DNA of 64,000 nucleotides, taken from positions 207,273-271,272 of the forward strand of contig MWFC01000001.1 in NCBI GenBank assembly GCA_002071415.1, read 5' to 3'. The position numbers and the translations under genes were made by a program. How positions within the stretch are numbered: the stretch's first letter is position 1; every line of letters begins with the position of its first letter. A model generated the notes under the pieces. That model was not told the DNA's origin and did no database searches. It saw only the letters and a program-made list of their open reading frames with translations. Shown piece by piece: positions 1 to 9,560 of the stretch. The DNA comes from Bacteroidetes bacterium ADurb.Bin012. Lineage in GTDB: Bacteria > Bacteroidota > Bacteroidia > Bacteroidales > TTA-H9.

Positions 1-633
1 TTTATAGACACTTTCGACGAAGAAGCCGCTAAGTTAGAAGGAATAAAATGGTTAGGACAAGGAACGATTTATCCCGATGTAATCGAGTCGGTTTCGGTGA
101 ATGGTCCTTCGGCCACCATTAAGTCGCATCATAACGTTGGAGGCCTTCCCGATATGATGAATCTGAAAATAGTCGAACCTCTGCGAAACCTTTTTAAAGA
201 TGAAGTTCGTTTGGTAGGCAGAGAGCTTGGCATTGATAAAGAATTTCTGAGTCGCCATCCTTTCCCCGGGCCTGGACTGGGTATTAGAGTTATAGGTGAA
301 ATTACCCGTGAGAGGCTTGAGATTTTACGTGAAGCCGATGCCATTTTCGTCGATGCGCTTAAACAAGCTGGGCTCTACGACAAAGTTTGGCAGGCTTTTG
401 TGGTATTACTCCCCGTAAAAGCCGTTGGCGTAATGGGAGATGAGCGAACATACGAAAATGTGCTGGCTATTCGTTCAGTACAGTCAACCGACGGTATGAC
501 CGCCGACTGGACGCATCTTCCCTACGATTTTCTGGCTCAGGTCTCGAGCTCTCTAATCAATCACGTAAATGGGATCAATCGCGTGGTCTACGATATTAGT
601 TCGAAACCCCCTGCTACCATCGAGTGGGAATAA
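1..633 (+). CDS. guaA: GMP synthase (glutamine-hydrolysing), C-terminal part
   Basis: The frame is open from base 1, so the gene is cut by the window edge; about 210 C-terminal residues remain. They cover the end of the ATP-pyrophosphatase domain and the dimerisation domain of GuaA, which converts XMP to GMP with glutamine nitrogen in cytosolic purine synthesis. Family landmarks are SHHNVGGLP, the [12 protein letters not shown] stretch and the terminal KPPATIEWE. The class I amidotransferase domain and the P-loop lie outside the window. The next gene begins 11 bases after the stop, so the two may be cotranscribed. Confidence 0.97.
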   Translation, partial: FIDTFDEEAAKLEGIKWLGQGTIYPDVIESVSVNGPSATIKSHHNVGGLPDMMNLKIVEPLRNLFKDEVRLVGRELGIDKEFLSRHPFPGPGLGIRVIGEITRERLEILREADAIFVDALKQAGLYDKVWQAFVVLLPVKAVGVMGDERTYENVLAIRSVQSTDGMTADWTHLPYDFLAQVSSSLINHVNGINRVVYDISSKPPATIEWE

Positions 634-644
634 TTATCGAAATC

Positions 645-2813
645 ATGAAGCAAAGATTTTTCATTATCGCTTTTCTTCTGGGATTCTTTTTCATTACTTC
701 AAAGGCTCAGGAACCTGCTGAGGTTGTGGTATCTCAACAGAAAATCACTGAAAATGGCATGACTTTCTGGCTGCATACCGTCGAAGCCGGTCAAACACTT
801 TACCGGATTTCACTTGCTTATAAGGTGCCAATTAGTGATATTCTTCAATATAACCCCGAAGCAGCCAAAGTATTGAAAACAGGGCAACAATTGAAGATTC
901 CTGCGACGCCTTCAGAAATTAGCCCTTACACGAATATTGATTTTATATATCATGTAACCAAAGCAGGCGAAACCTTGCAAAGTATATCGAACATTTATAG
1001 CGTTCCCATCGAAACCATCCAAAAATTGAACCCCGGTATTGGTAAAGACAAACTTCCTGCGGATCAGGTAATCAAAATTCCCCTCGATTATTCAGCATTG
1101 CTGAAAAATCAGCCAATTCCCGATACGTCAAGGAGAACCTCTAAAGGAGGTTTTCTTACCTATACAGTAAAAGAAAAAGAAACATTATATGCCATCAGCC
1201 GGAAATTTGGAGTAACTATTGCTGATATCATCGAATGGAATCCTCAGGTGAAGGAAGGACTCAAGGCAGGTGAGGAGATATTGATTGGGAAGCCAGGCAT
1301 AAAGCCTCAGGAAAGAGGATTCATTGAGTATAAGATACAGAAACACGAAAGTCTTTATGGAATCGCCCGTAAAAACCGCATCAGTATAGATTCGTTGAAA
1401 ATGTTTAACCAGGGCCTTACCGAAAATATCAAAGAAGGACAAATTATCCTCATTCCTAAACGAAGAGCAGCTTCTTATATTACTCATGTGGCCGAACCGA
1501 AGGAAAATTTACAAAAAATTGCCGACAAATATGAAGTAGGAGAGGAGGAGCTTAAAAAAGCCAATCCTCACATCGATAAAAAAATTGAAGAAAATGCTCC
1601 TATCAAAATTCCTATCCAGTCCGAAAACAAGAAAGAACATGAAATGGCTCAGCTTCCTGCCGAAACCGAAAATATTGCATCAACATCATTGTGCAATCCC
1701 GATTATAAATTCAAACACGAGGAATTTAAAATTGCCATCATTGTCCCTTTCATGCTGAATACTCCCTTGAATGTTCGTAGCCAGAGCTCAGCTTATGGTA
1801 AAAAGCCAGGTGAATCACCCTTGTTCAAGTATCTGCCATTTTACGAAGGTGCTCTTCTGGCTCTTGATTCACTCAAGAAGATAGGTTTTAATGCAAAAGT
1901 GTATGTGTACGATCTGGGAAACGATATGAGTGGAACCCATAGGTTATTGCAAAAACCCGAGATGAAATCCATGGATTTGATAATTAGCCTGGCTTTCAGC
2001 AAGAATTTCGAGCTAATTGCCGACTTTGCAAAACGCCATAAAATTCCTACTATCAATGCTATATCTAAAAGAGATGAAATATTGTCGAACAACGAATACA
2101 TCATTAAGCCTTATCCATCCGAAGATTTTCAGGCCGAAGCAGTTGCCCAATTCTTAAGCTCGAGGCCTGGTAAACAAAACATCATCATTCTGCGCAACAA
2201 TAAAAATTTATACACGAATACCATCGATAAACTCCTCACAATGCTCGATCAGCATCTCCAAGAAGGCCATTTTACCAAGGGAAGTCGAATACACTTTCTC
2301 AACGATAGTGTAACAAAAGTTAAATCAGCTATCAAGCCGGGTTATTCCAATTATTTGATCGTACTTTCAGAAAATGAAGCATTCAATATCAATCTTTTAC
2401 GGAATCTGCGTACTTTGAACGATACCCTGAGATTTTCCCTCATCGGTATGCCTTCGTGGGCCAATATGAAAAATGCTGAGATTTCTTCACTCATTCAGAA
2501 TAATGTGCATTTTCTTTCTCCTTTTATGGTAGATTACTACGATGAAAAGGTTCAAGATTTTTTATATAAATACCGTGACCGTTACTTGGCCGAACCCAAC
2601 GAACTCGCCTTTACTGGATTCGACATCACATGGTTTTTTTGCAATGCCTTGATGAATTATGGAAAAGATTTCCGCGAATGCCTACCTTATTTGCGTATAT
2701 CCAACATTCAATCCAGTTATCGCTATAAATGGTTAAAACCAAATGGTTTGGTGAATACTTTCTGGAACATTTACCAATATATTGGCTACCGGCCTGTCAT
2801 TGTCAACCTATAA
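645..2813 (+). CDS. Secreted five-LysM protein with PBP1-like C-terminal domain
   Basis: 722 residues from the ATG at 645; an upstream GTG in frame would overlap guaA and delay the signal peptide, so it is rejected. Residues 1-22 are a hydrophobic signal peptide ending SKAQ. Five LysM repeats follow at about 43-87, 101-147, 172-216, 228-272 and 279-324, each with the TLYxIS...NP...G..I.IP pattern. From about 363 the protein resembles a type 1 periplasmic-binding fold, beginning FKIAIIVPF. LysM binds glycan chains, so a periplasmic wall-binding sensor or scaffold is inferred. Similar LysM plus ligand-binding proteins are common in Bacteroidota; the ligand is unknown. Confidence 0.85.
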   Translation: MKQRFFIIAFLLGFFFITSKAQEPAEVVVSQQKITENGMTFWLHTVEAGQTLYRISLAYKVPISDILQYNPEAAKVLKTGQQLKIPATPSEISPYTNIDFIYHVTKAGETLQSISNIYSVPIETIQKLNPGIGKDKLPADQVIKIPLDYSALLKNQPIPDTSRRTSKGGFLTYTVKEKETLYAISRKFGVTIADIIEWNPQVKEGLKAGEEILIGKPGIKPQERGFIEYKIQKHESLYGIARKNRISIDSLKMFNQGLTENIKEGQIILIPKRRAASYITHVAEPKENLQKIADKYEVGEEELKKANPHIDKKIEENAPIKIPIQSENKKEHEMAQLPAETENIASTSLCNPDYKFKHEEFKIAIIVPFMLNTPLNVRSQSSAYGKKPGESPLFKYLPFYEGALLALDSLKKIGFNAKVYVYDLGNDMSGTHRLLQKPEMKSMDLIISLAFSKNFELIADFAKRHKIPTINAISKRDEILSNNEYIIKPYPSEDFQAEAVAQFLSSRPGKQNIIILRNNKNLYTNTIDKLLTMLDQHLQEGHFTKGSRIHFLNDSVTKVKSAIKPGYSNYLIVLSENEAFNINLLRNLRTLNDTLRFSLIGMPSWANMKNAEISSLIQNNVHFLSPFMVDYYDEKVQDFLYKYRDRYLAEPNELAFTGFDITWFFCNALMNYGKDFRECLPYLRISNIQSSYRYKWLKPNGLVNTFWNIYQYIGYRPVIVNL

Positions 2814-2850
2814 ATTTATTTTTTAGTCTATTTATTGAAAAGGCTATTTA

Positions 2851-2858
2851 TACCTTTG
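2851..2858 (+). promoter_or_regulatory. -7 box of the gcvT promoter
   Basis: TACCTTTG fits the Bacteroidota sigma-ABfr consensus TAnnTTTG. It lies 58 bases before the gcvT start, in a gap of about 100 bases after the LysM gene. No convincing -33 TTTG is seen at the usual distance. Confidence 0.5.
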
Positions 2859-2915
2859 CATAACGTTTTCTTTTTTTTGTAAAATTCTATAAAACATATT
2901 AAAATATTTAAAAAC

Positions 2916-4025
2916 ATGAAAAATACTCCTTTTACAAAATTTCACATTGCCTTAGGAGCAAAGATGGTGCCTTTTGCTGGTTATAATATGCCCATTCAAT
3001 ATGAAGGAGTTATATCCGAACATCTTACCGTAAGGAAAAGCGTAGGTGTTTTCGATGTATCTCACATGGGTGAGATATGGGTGAAAGGCCCTAAAGCTTT
3101 CGATCTGCTTCAGTATATTACTTCCAATGATGTTTCAAAACTTTACGATGGCAAGATACAATATTCGTGCATGCCCAACGGAAGAGGTGGGATAGTGGAT
3201 GATATTCTGGTTTACAGAATTACTGCAGAATCTTATCTTCTTGTGGTTAATGCAGCCAATATGGAGAAGGATTGGAATTGGATTACCCAGCATGCTTCAG
3301 ATAGGGGTATGAAAATTGGAACTGATGTTTACAATGCTTCCGAAGAAACCGGGCAGCTTGCCATACAAGGCCCACTGGCCATGAAATCCATGCAAAAACT
3401 CACCTCCGAATCCATTCTCGACATGGAATATTATTCATGGAAAAATCTTGAATTTGCCGGAGTGAAAAATATTTTGTTTTCTACAACAGGATATACTGGA
3501 AGTGGCGGATGTGAAATTTATATGCCCAACGAAGCAGCCGATACGATTTGGAATGCCGTTTTCGAAGCAGGTAAGGAATTTGGGATAAAACCTATCGGCT
3601 TGGGAGCTCGCGACACTTTGAGACTCGAAATGGGATTTTGCCTATATGGCAATGATATCGACGATACCACTTCCCCTCTGGAAGCTGGTCTGGGATGGAT
3701 TACAAAATTTACCGATACAAAGAACTTCATCGATAAAGAATATCTCCTTCAGCAAAAGAAGGAAGGCGTGAAACGCAAATTAGTTGGTTTTGTATTGAAA
3801 GAAAAAGGAATTCCCCGTCAACATTACTCCATTTGTAACGCTGCCGGAAACAAAATCGGAGAAGTTACTTCTGGAACCATGTCGCCTTCGCTCAATATCC
3901 CAATCGGAATGGGCTATGTGCCTGCCGAATTATCCCAACCGGGAAGTGAGATTTTTATCGAAATCAGAGGAAAACTTATTAAGGCAGAAGTAGTAAAACT
4001 ACCCTTTTATAAGGGAGAACAATAA
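2916..4025 (+). CDS. gcvT: Aminomethyltransferase, T-protein of the glycine cleavage system
   Basis: 369 residues, the normal length for GcvT. It takes the aminomethyl group from lipoylated H-protein, releasing ammonia and transferring the methylene to tetrahydrofolate. Family features are the N-terminal [21 protein letters not shown] stretch (split here as FHIALGAKM and PFAGYNMP), [10 protein letters not shown], the folate/active-site segment [25 protein letters not shown], and [12 protein letters not shown] near residue 235. The other gcv genes are not in this window, so the system is dispersed. It has its own promoter and a weak 3' hairpin, so it is probably monocistronic. Confidence 0.96.
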   Translation: MKNTPFTKFHIALGAKMVPFAGYNMPIQYEGVISEHLTVRKSVGVFDVSHMGEIWVKGPKAFDLLQYITSNDVSKLYDGKIQYSCMPNGRGGIVDDILVYRITAESYLLVVNAANMEKDWNWITQHASDRGMKIGTDVYNASEETGQLAIQGPLAMKSMQKLTSESILDMEYYSWKNLEFAGVKNILFSTTGYTGSGGCEIYMPNEAADTIWNAVFEAGKEFGIKPIGLGARDTLRLEMGFCLYGNDIDDTTSPLEAGLGWITKFTDTKNFIDKEYLLQQKKEGVKRKLVGFVLKEKGIPRQHYSICNAAGNKIGEVTSGTMSPSLNIPIGMGYVPAELSQPGSEIFIEIRGKLIKAEVVKLPFYKGEQ

Positions 4026-4038
4026 ACCAGAATTTTAA

Positions 4039-4064
4039 AGAGCAAAATAGCGTTTTTTTGCTCT
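4039..4064 (+). terminator. Possible hairpin after gcvT
   Basis: AGAGCAAAA pairs with TTTTGCTCT around a short loop. No long T-run follows, so termination is uncertain; it could also lie in the leader of the next gene. Confidence 0.35.
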
Positions 4065-4088
4065 CATGTTTTCATTCATTATGTCACA

Positions 4089-5246
4089 ATGGCTAATTTC
4101 GATTCGATTATTCCACGAGAAGGTACCTCATGCGTGAAATATGATTTACGCAATCAAGTTTTTGGTACCGAGGAGGTAGTACCAATGTGGGTAGCCGATA
4201 TGGATTTTGCTACCCCCGAATTTATTTTGCAAGCCTTGCATCGGCGTTTGAATCATCCGTTATTGGGTTATTCTTTTCGAGCGCAAGAATTCAATGAAAG
4301 CCTTGCTAATTGGTTATTCCGCCGTCATGCCCTATCTATCGATCCCCAAATTGTGAGCTTTAGTCCAGGAGTAGTCACAGGCCTTATGGTTCTAACTCTG
4401 GCTTTTACCAATCCAGGTGATAAAATCATAGTTCAACCTCCTGTCTATCCGCCATTTTTCGAAGTTCCCAGAGCTCACGAACGAATTGTCATAAACAATC
4501 CATTGAAATTCGATGGGGAAAGATATTCGATGGATTTCGATGACTTGCGCGAAAAAGCCCCAGGCGTCAGAATGCTTATCCTGTCGAATCCACATAATCC
4601 TGTTGGACGTGCATGGGAGAGACGAGAATTAGAACAGCTTTCCGAGATTTGTATACAAAACGATATCATGATTGTTTCGGACGAGATTCATTCCGATATT
4701 ATATTTCCGGGCTATCGCCATACTCCCTTACTCTCGCTGGACAAGGAGATTGGCATGCGTTCTGCTAGCTGCTTTGCACCCAGCAAGACTTTCAATATAG
4801 CCGGACTCTCCACCAGTGCCATTTTGATCCCTGATCCTCAAAAACGCAAAATTTACAACGACACCCTCGAACGCTTCCATTTGCAAATGGGAAACCTTTT
4901 AGGGAATATTGCATTCGAAGCTGCATACAACCAAGGCGAAGACTGGCTCGAAGAATTACTCGATTATCTTCATCAATCGGTGAGGATAGCAACACATTAC
5001 TTCGAAGAACATCTTTCACCCATTCACCTCGTACAACCCGAAGCTACCTATTTGCTGTGGCTCGATTTTCGGGGTCTTCATATTCCTGACGATGAACTTC
5101 ATGCACACCTGATTCATAAGGCTCATCTAGGATTAAACCGGGGAGAAGAATTCGGAATCGAAGGGAAAGGATTTATGCGCATGAATATTGCCTGTCCACA
5201 TGCAATTCTTGAAAAGGCTCTCGAAAGTTTAAAAAACATCTTATAA
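4089..5246 (+). CDS. PatB/MalY-type pyridoxal phosphate C-S lyase
   Basis: 385 residues, a fold-type I aminotransferase-like enzyme. The MalY/PatB subfamily signature is present: VPMWVADMDFATP near residue 35, SNPHNPVGRAW at 166-176, SDEIHSDI at 197-204, and the Schiff-base lysine K233 in APSKTFNIAG. Family members cleave cystathionine or cysteine beta-carbon-sulfur bonds; some also have aminotransferase or regulatory roles. The exact substrate cannot be read. The HAD gene starts 7 bases after the stop, suggesting a two-gene unit. Annotation as cystathionine beta-lyase is plausible but unproven. Confidence 0.9.
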   Translation: MANFDSIIPREGTSCVKYDLRNQVFGTEEVVPMWVADMDFATPEFILQALHRRLNHPLLGYSFRAQEFNESLANWLFRRHALSIDPQIVSFSPGVVTGLMVLTLAFTNPGDKIIVQPPVYPPFFEVPRAHERIVINNPLKFDGERYSMDFDDLREKAPGVRMLILSNPHNPVGRAWERRELEQLSEICIQNDIMIVSDEIHSDIIFPGYRHTPLLSLDKEIGMRSASCFAPSKTFNIAGLSTSAILIPDPQKRKIYNDTLERFHLQMGNLLGNIAFEAAYNQGEDWLEELLDYLHQSVRIATHYFEEHLSPIHLVQPEATYLLWLDFRGLHIPDDELHAHLIHKAHLGLNRGEEFGIEGKGFMRMNIACPHAILEKALESLKNIL

Positions 5247-5253
5247 TAACAGA

Positions 5254-5934
5254 ATGAACTCATTTCAGGCAGCTATTTTCGACCTCGATGGCCTGTTGAT
5301 CGATTCGGAACCCTTATGGGAAGAAGCCGAAATAAACGTATTTGCACGTCTTGGGGTAAAAATTACTTCACAAATGTGCCAGAAGGTGAAAGGATTTCGT
5401 GTGGATGAAACAATTAGATTTTTTTGCCAGTGTACATCTTTTGATGCCCTCGACCCTGACTTGATCGAACAACAAATTATTTCCGAGGTAAAACGATCGA
5501 TTTATGAAAAAGCCAGGGGTTTACCGGGTTGCGTATATATATTGCATTTCTTCCAGTCGCGTGATATTCCTCTTGCTCTTGCTTCGGCTTCACCCTACGA
5601 TATTATCGATCTGGCTCTAAGAAAATTGAGCATTCATCAGCACTTTAAAATCATTTATAGTGCCACGGAAGAAAAATATGGCAAACCTCATCCTGGAATA
5701 TTTTTTACCACTGCTGAGCAATTGCAGGTTGAACCACAAAATTGTATCGTATTCGAAGATGCGCTCAATGGCATCATTGCAGCCAAAGCTGCCAGAATGA
5801 AGGCAGTGGCCGTTCCTGCTGACCAAACCTCGATGGATTTGCGATTTGTGTTGGCCGATCTAATCCTCCCGTCCTTACTCCAATTCAAAGAAGATCATCT
5901 CGAATATTTGATAAACCCACATCATGGAGGATGA
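5254..5934 (+). CDS. HAD-superfamily sugar-phosphatase or phosphomutase-like hydrolase
   Basis: 226 residues, cytosolic. Motif I is FDLDGLLIDSEP with the nucleophile Asp at residue 9; the cap domain follows; motif II is the Ser in ALASASP; motif III is the Lys in EEKYGKPHPG; motif IV is VFEDALNGIIAAKAA. This is the beta-phosphoglucomutase/2-deoxyglucose-6-phosphatase (YniC/HxpB-like) branch with an alpha-helical cap. The substrate is not predictable. It lies 7 bases downstream of the C-S lyase and is probably cotranscribed with it. Confidence 0.88.
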   Translation: MNSFQAAIFDLDGLLIDSEPLWEEAEINVFARLGVKITSQMCQKVKGFRVDETIRFFCQCTSFDALDPDLIEQQIISEVKRSIYEKARGLPGCVYILHFFQSRDIPLALASASPYDIIDLALRKLSIHQHFKIIYSATEEKYGKPHPGIFFTTAEQLQVEPQNCIVFEDALNGIIAAKAARMKAVAVPADQTSMDLRFVLADLILPSLLQFKEDHLEYLINPHHGG

Positions 5935-6027
5935 GTTTAATAAATCTTTAAGTTTTCTTTTAGAAAACATTTATTAACTGTATTTTAACTTGTTTTGCAG
6001 GCTGATTTCTCAAAGCCGTTTCATTCG

Positions 6028-7716
6028 ATGGTTATAAATATATTGTCTATCATCGGAGCCTTATGCTTGTTTCTATTCGGCATGAAGCTGATGAGCGAAG
6101 CTTTGCAGAAGATGGCCGGACAAAACCTGAGGAATTTTATTTCGGGTTTGGCTCAGAATCCCGTAAAGGGTGTGCTGTCTGGTCTGGTAATCACCGCAGC
6201 ACTCCAATCCTCATCAGCTACTACGGTAATGATTATAGGATTATGTACAGCAAATCTTTTGACTTTCCCTCAGGCATTTTCCCTTATCATGGGAGCAAAT
6301 ATCGGCACTACCCTCAAAGCTTGGATTATTGCATTCATTGGCTATAATTTCGACCTTTCTCAATTTGCTCTACCTATCATTGCCTTATGTTTCATTCTAC
6401 TATTTTCGAAAAAAGCTACCATTAGGGCCTTAGGAGAATTCTTCATGGGTTTTGCCCTTTTGTTTATGGGAATGAATTTTTTAATGATGCAAAGCCAAAG
6501 CCTAACTACTCATCCTGAATGGATTGGTTGGATACAATCTCACAATCATCGGGGATTTAGCTCTATTCTTTTTTTTGTGACCATGGGTTTTGTATTGACT
6601 GCTGTTTTGCAATCTTCATCGGCTATGCTGGTGTTTACTTTTGCCCTGTGTGCTTCGGGAATCGTTGGTTATGAAAATGCTGCAGCTATGGTAATTGGCG
6701 AGAATGTAGGAACTACCATAACGGCTAATGCGGCGGCAATTGTGGGAAATTACAAGGCCAGACGTGCAGCACTTTCACATTTTTTGTTCAATGTTTCATT
6801 GATGATTTTAGCCCTTGCTTTTTTCCCTTTTATCATCCAAATGATGACAAGTTTTACAAAAGGACTTACCGGACAGAATCCGTCCTCTGATTCTCAGTCC
6901 ATTCCATTTGCTCTCTCAGCCTTCCATACGTTTTTGAACCTCATTACTACGGCAATCTGGATCAATTTCATTCCTCAAATGTCGGCTATAGTAAATACTA
7001 TTATTCCAGTAAAATATTCCACCCCATATCAAATAAGATATTTCAATCCTTTCTTTATTTCGACTTCTGAGTTCAATCTTTTACACTTAAAGCATGAAAT
7101 AGCTGTCTTAAGTTCTGAAGTAATAGAGCTTTTTCGCTTCGTAATCTCTTCGGTCGTCCCCGGAGATACTTCGAATCTGATTCAGCAAAATGAAGATGCT
7201 GAGCGTCTTTATCAGAAAATTCAATTCCACCACACTGAAATTTTAAATTACATCCAAACCATTTCTTTCGATGAAATGAGTGCTGATGGACAGGTGCGTT
7301 ACCGAACCATGCTCCTTACACTGGAAAATTTTCAGGTAATTGTAAAAGTCAACCAAAAATTGCTGCAAACGATACAGGAAAAATCGAAAGAAAAGATATG
7401 GTTCTCACCCAAACAACACAGAGACCTCATGGGCTTGTTAGATGAAGTAGATTCGGCCTTCCAATTGCTTGTCAATAACCTCAATGGAGAATATCATAAG
7501 GTAAATATTGCCGAATCTCAACTTATTGAAGAAAAAATCAATAAAATGAGAGATAAAATCAAGGAAAAACTCCCAAGAAAAATTGAACAGGGAAAGATTA
7601 ATCCTCTCTCGGTCGATTATTATAAATCTCTGGTCGATGCGGCCGAAAACTTAGGGGACCTTATGATGGAGATCAATCGGAAGTTGGCCGAATGTGGGAA
7701 GAAAACAATGCCATAA
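6028..7716 (+). CDS. Na+/phosphate cotransporter family protein with PhoU-like C-terminus
   Basis: 562 residues from the ATG at 6028; an in-frame TTG at 5995 is less likely. The N-terminal 330 residues are about nine membrane helices containing the two inverted repeats of the NptA/PNaS family, each with a QSSSATTVM-type motif (ALQSSSATTV and VLQSSSAML) and GANIGTT or GENVGTT. The C-terminal ~200 residues are soluble and helical, resembling PhoU. Family members move phosphate with sodium across the inner membrane; the PhoU-like tail is thought to regulate uptake. It stands alone between the HAD gene and argS. Confidence 0.92.
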   Translation: MVINILSIIGALCLFLFGMKLMSEALQKMAGQNLRNFISGLAQNPVKGVLSGLVITAALQSSSATTVMIIGLCTANLLTFPQAFSLIMGANIGTTLKAWIIAFIGYNFDLSQFALPIIALCFILLFSKKATIRALGEFFMGFALLFMGMNFLMMQSQSLTTHPEWIGWIQSHNHRGFSSILFFVTMGFVLTAVLQSSSAMLVFTFALCASGIVGYENAAAMVIGENVGTTITANAAAIVGNYKARRAALSHFLFNVSLMILALAFFPFIIQMMTSFTKGLTGQNPSSDSQSIPFALSAFHTFLNLITTAIWINFIPQMSAIVNTIIPVKYSTPYQIRYFNPFFISTSEFNLLHLKHEIAVLSSEVIELFRFVISSVVPGDTSNLIQQNEDAERLYQKIQFHHTEILNYIQTISFDEMSADGQVRYRTMLLTLENFQVIVKVNQKLLQTIQEKSKEKIWFSPKQHRDLMGLLDEVDSAFQLLVNNLNGEYHKVNIAESQLIEEKINKMRDKIKEKLPRKIEQGKINPLSVDYYKSLVDAAENLGDLMMEINRKLAECGKKTMP

Positions 7717-7728
7717 GACCTATTTTCA

Positions 7729-7736
7729 TAATTTTG
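7729..7736 (+). promoter_or_regulatory. -7 box of the argS promoter
   Basis: TAATTTTG followed by TCGC, 20 bases before the argS ATG. The predicted leader is very short, about a dozen bases. Confidence 0.55.
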
Positions 7737-7755
7737 TCGCTCCAAGCTTTTATAC

Positions 7756-9534
7756 ATGTTTGCTCAACTTCTTGCTCAACAAACGGGCTATGCTATCGAA
7801 GCCCTATATCACCACATCGTTCAACCCAACCAAGTCCCCGTGAATAAAACAAAAAAAGAATTCACAGGAGATTTTACTATTATAACTTTCCCTTTTGCAA
7901 AAATCTCGAAAAAATCTCCCGAACTTACTGCTCGTGAAATCGGTGAATGGCTTAAAAATGCTCTTCCCGAAATCGAAAGTTTCAACGTAATAAAAGGTTA
8001 TCTCAATATTATTCTGAAAGATGATTTCTGGATGGAATTTCTCGATAAGAATTATCGAAATCACAGTTTTGGTTTAAATCCTCAAAAACAAGGGCAGGCA
8101 CCAGTATTGATCGAATTCTCATCGCCCAATACCAATAAACCTCTTCATCTTGGTCATATTCGGAACAATCTTTTGGGGCATTCGGTTGCCGAAATCCTCG
8201 AAGCTACGGGTTTGCCCGTAGTAAGAGTAAACCTGGTAAACGATCGCGGCATTCACGTATGCAAATCCATGCTGGCATGGAAAAAATGGAGTAATGGTGA
8301 AACTCCTGAATCCAGTGGCCTTAAAGGCGATCACCTGGTAGGTAATTATTATGTTCTTTTCGAGAAAAAATATAAAGAAGAAGTTAATCAGCTGAAGGCA
8401 AACGGTTTGGACGAAGAAACGGCACTTCGCACGGCTCCATTAATGCTCGAAGCACAGGAAATGCTAAGAAAATGGGAAGCGGGAGATGCCGAAACGCATT
8501 CACTTTGGGAAATGATGAACTCTTGGGTGTATGAGGGCTTCAATGAAACATATAAACGCCTGGGCATTTCATTCGATAAAATTTATTATGAATCGGAAAC
8601 CTATTCTTTGGGAAAGAAAATTGTGGAAGAAGGATTTAAAGCAGGCGTTTTTTACCAAAAAGAAGATGGCTCGGTTTGGGTCGATTTAACTTCAGATAAT
8701 TTAGACCATAAACTGCTCCTTCGCTCCGATGGTACTTCGGTTTACATTACTCAAGACCTCGGCTGTGCTGAATTACGATATCAGGAATTCTCACCACAAA
8801 AAATGATTTATGTGGTTGGGAATGAGCAAAATTACCACTTCGAAGTTCTAAAACTCATCCTACAGCGTTTGGGCCGAACTTATGCCGACAAAATCTTCCA
8901 TCTTTCTTATGGAATGGTAGATTTGCCTGAGGGAAAAATGAAATCTCGCGAAGGAACAGTGGTGGATGCCGACGATTTGATAGAGGAAATAATTTTGACT
9001 GCCCGGGAAATTACCCTCGAACTTGGAAAAGCAACCGACCTTGACGAATATGAGGCTCATGAACTCTTCAGCATGATTGGTCTGGCTGCACTGAAATATT
9101 TTATTCTGAAGGTCGATCCTCGGAAGAATATCTTGTTCAATCCCACCGAATCGATCGATTTTGATGGGAATACCGGACCTTTTATCCAATATACTCATGC
9201 CCGCATCCGCTCGGTACTCCGAAAAGCCAATCCGTGGAGCTTTACTCCCCAAAAGAATATGACATTCTATGAAGAAGAAAAAGAAATCTTGAAGATTTTA
9301 TATGATTTCCCTTCAGTAATCAAGCAATCGGCCAAAGAACTCGATCCCTCTCAAATAGCCAATTTTGCCTACGAACTAGCACGAAGTTACAATCAATTCT
9401 ATCATAATTTGAGCATATTGCACGAACCCGATGAACAACGCATGCTTACCCGTCTTGCTATTTCACAATTTACTGCCCAGGTTATTCGCATTAGCATGCA
9501 TCTTCTGGGAATAGACGTCCCCGAACGAATGTAA
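7756..9534 (+). CDS. argS: Arginyl-tRNA synthetase
   Basis: 592 residues, typical ArgRS length. It charges tRNA-Arg in the cytosol. An N-terminal Add-1 domain covers about 1-110. The class I HIGH motif appears as HLGH in NTNKPLHLGHIRNN near residue 135, and the KMSKS equivalent is KMKSREG near 395, which is usual for this family. The C-terminal helical DALR anticodon-binding domain ends with HLLGIDVPERM. One of its substrates, tRNA-Arg(ACG), is encoded 5 kb downstream. Confidence 0.97.
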   Translation: MFAQLLAQQTGYAIEALYHHIVQPNQVPVNKTKKEFTGDFTIITFPFAKISKKSPELTAREIGEWLKNALPEIESFNVIKGYLNIILKDDFWMEFLDKNYRNHSFGLNPQKQGQAPVLIEFSSPNTNKPLHLGHIRNNLLGHSVAEILEATGLPVVRVNLVNDRGIHVCKSMLAWKKWSNGETPESSGLKGDHLVGNYYVLFEKKYKEEVNQLKANGLDEETALRTAPLMLEAQEMLRKWEAGDAETHSLWEMMNSWVYEGFNETYKRLGISFDKIYYESETYSLGKKIVEEGFKAGVFYQKEDGSVWVDLTSDNLDHKLLLRSDGTSVYITQDLGCAELRYQEFSPQKMIYVVGNEQNYHFEVLKLILQRLGRTYADKIFHLSYGMVDLPEGKMKSREGTVVDADDLIEEIILTAREITLELGKATDLDEYEAHELFSMIGLAALKYFILKVDPRKNILFNPTESIDFDGNTGPFIQYTHARIRSVLRKANPWSFTPQKNMTFYEEEKEILKILYDFPSVIKQSAKELDPSQIANFAYELARSYNQFYHNLSILHEPDEQRMLTRLAISQFTAQVIRISMHLLGIDVPERM

Positions 9535-9560
9535 TTCATCGAATAATTAGCTCCTGATAA

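Noticed and set aside
8860..9252. 130-codon open frame on the minus strand
   Set aside because: Antisense to the catalytic domain and KMSKS region of argS.
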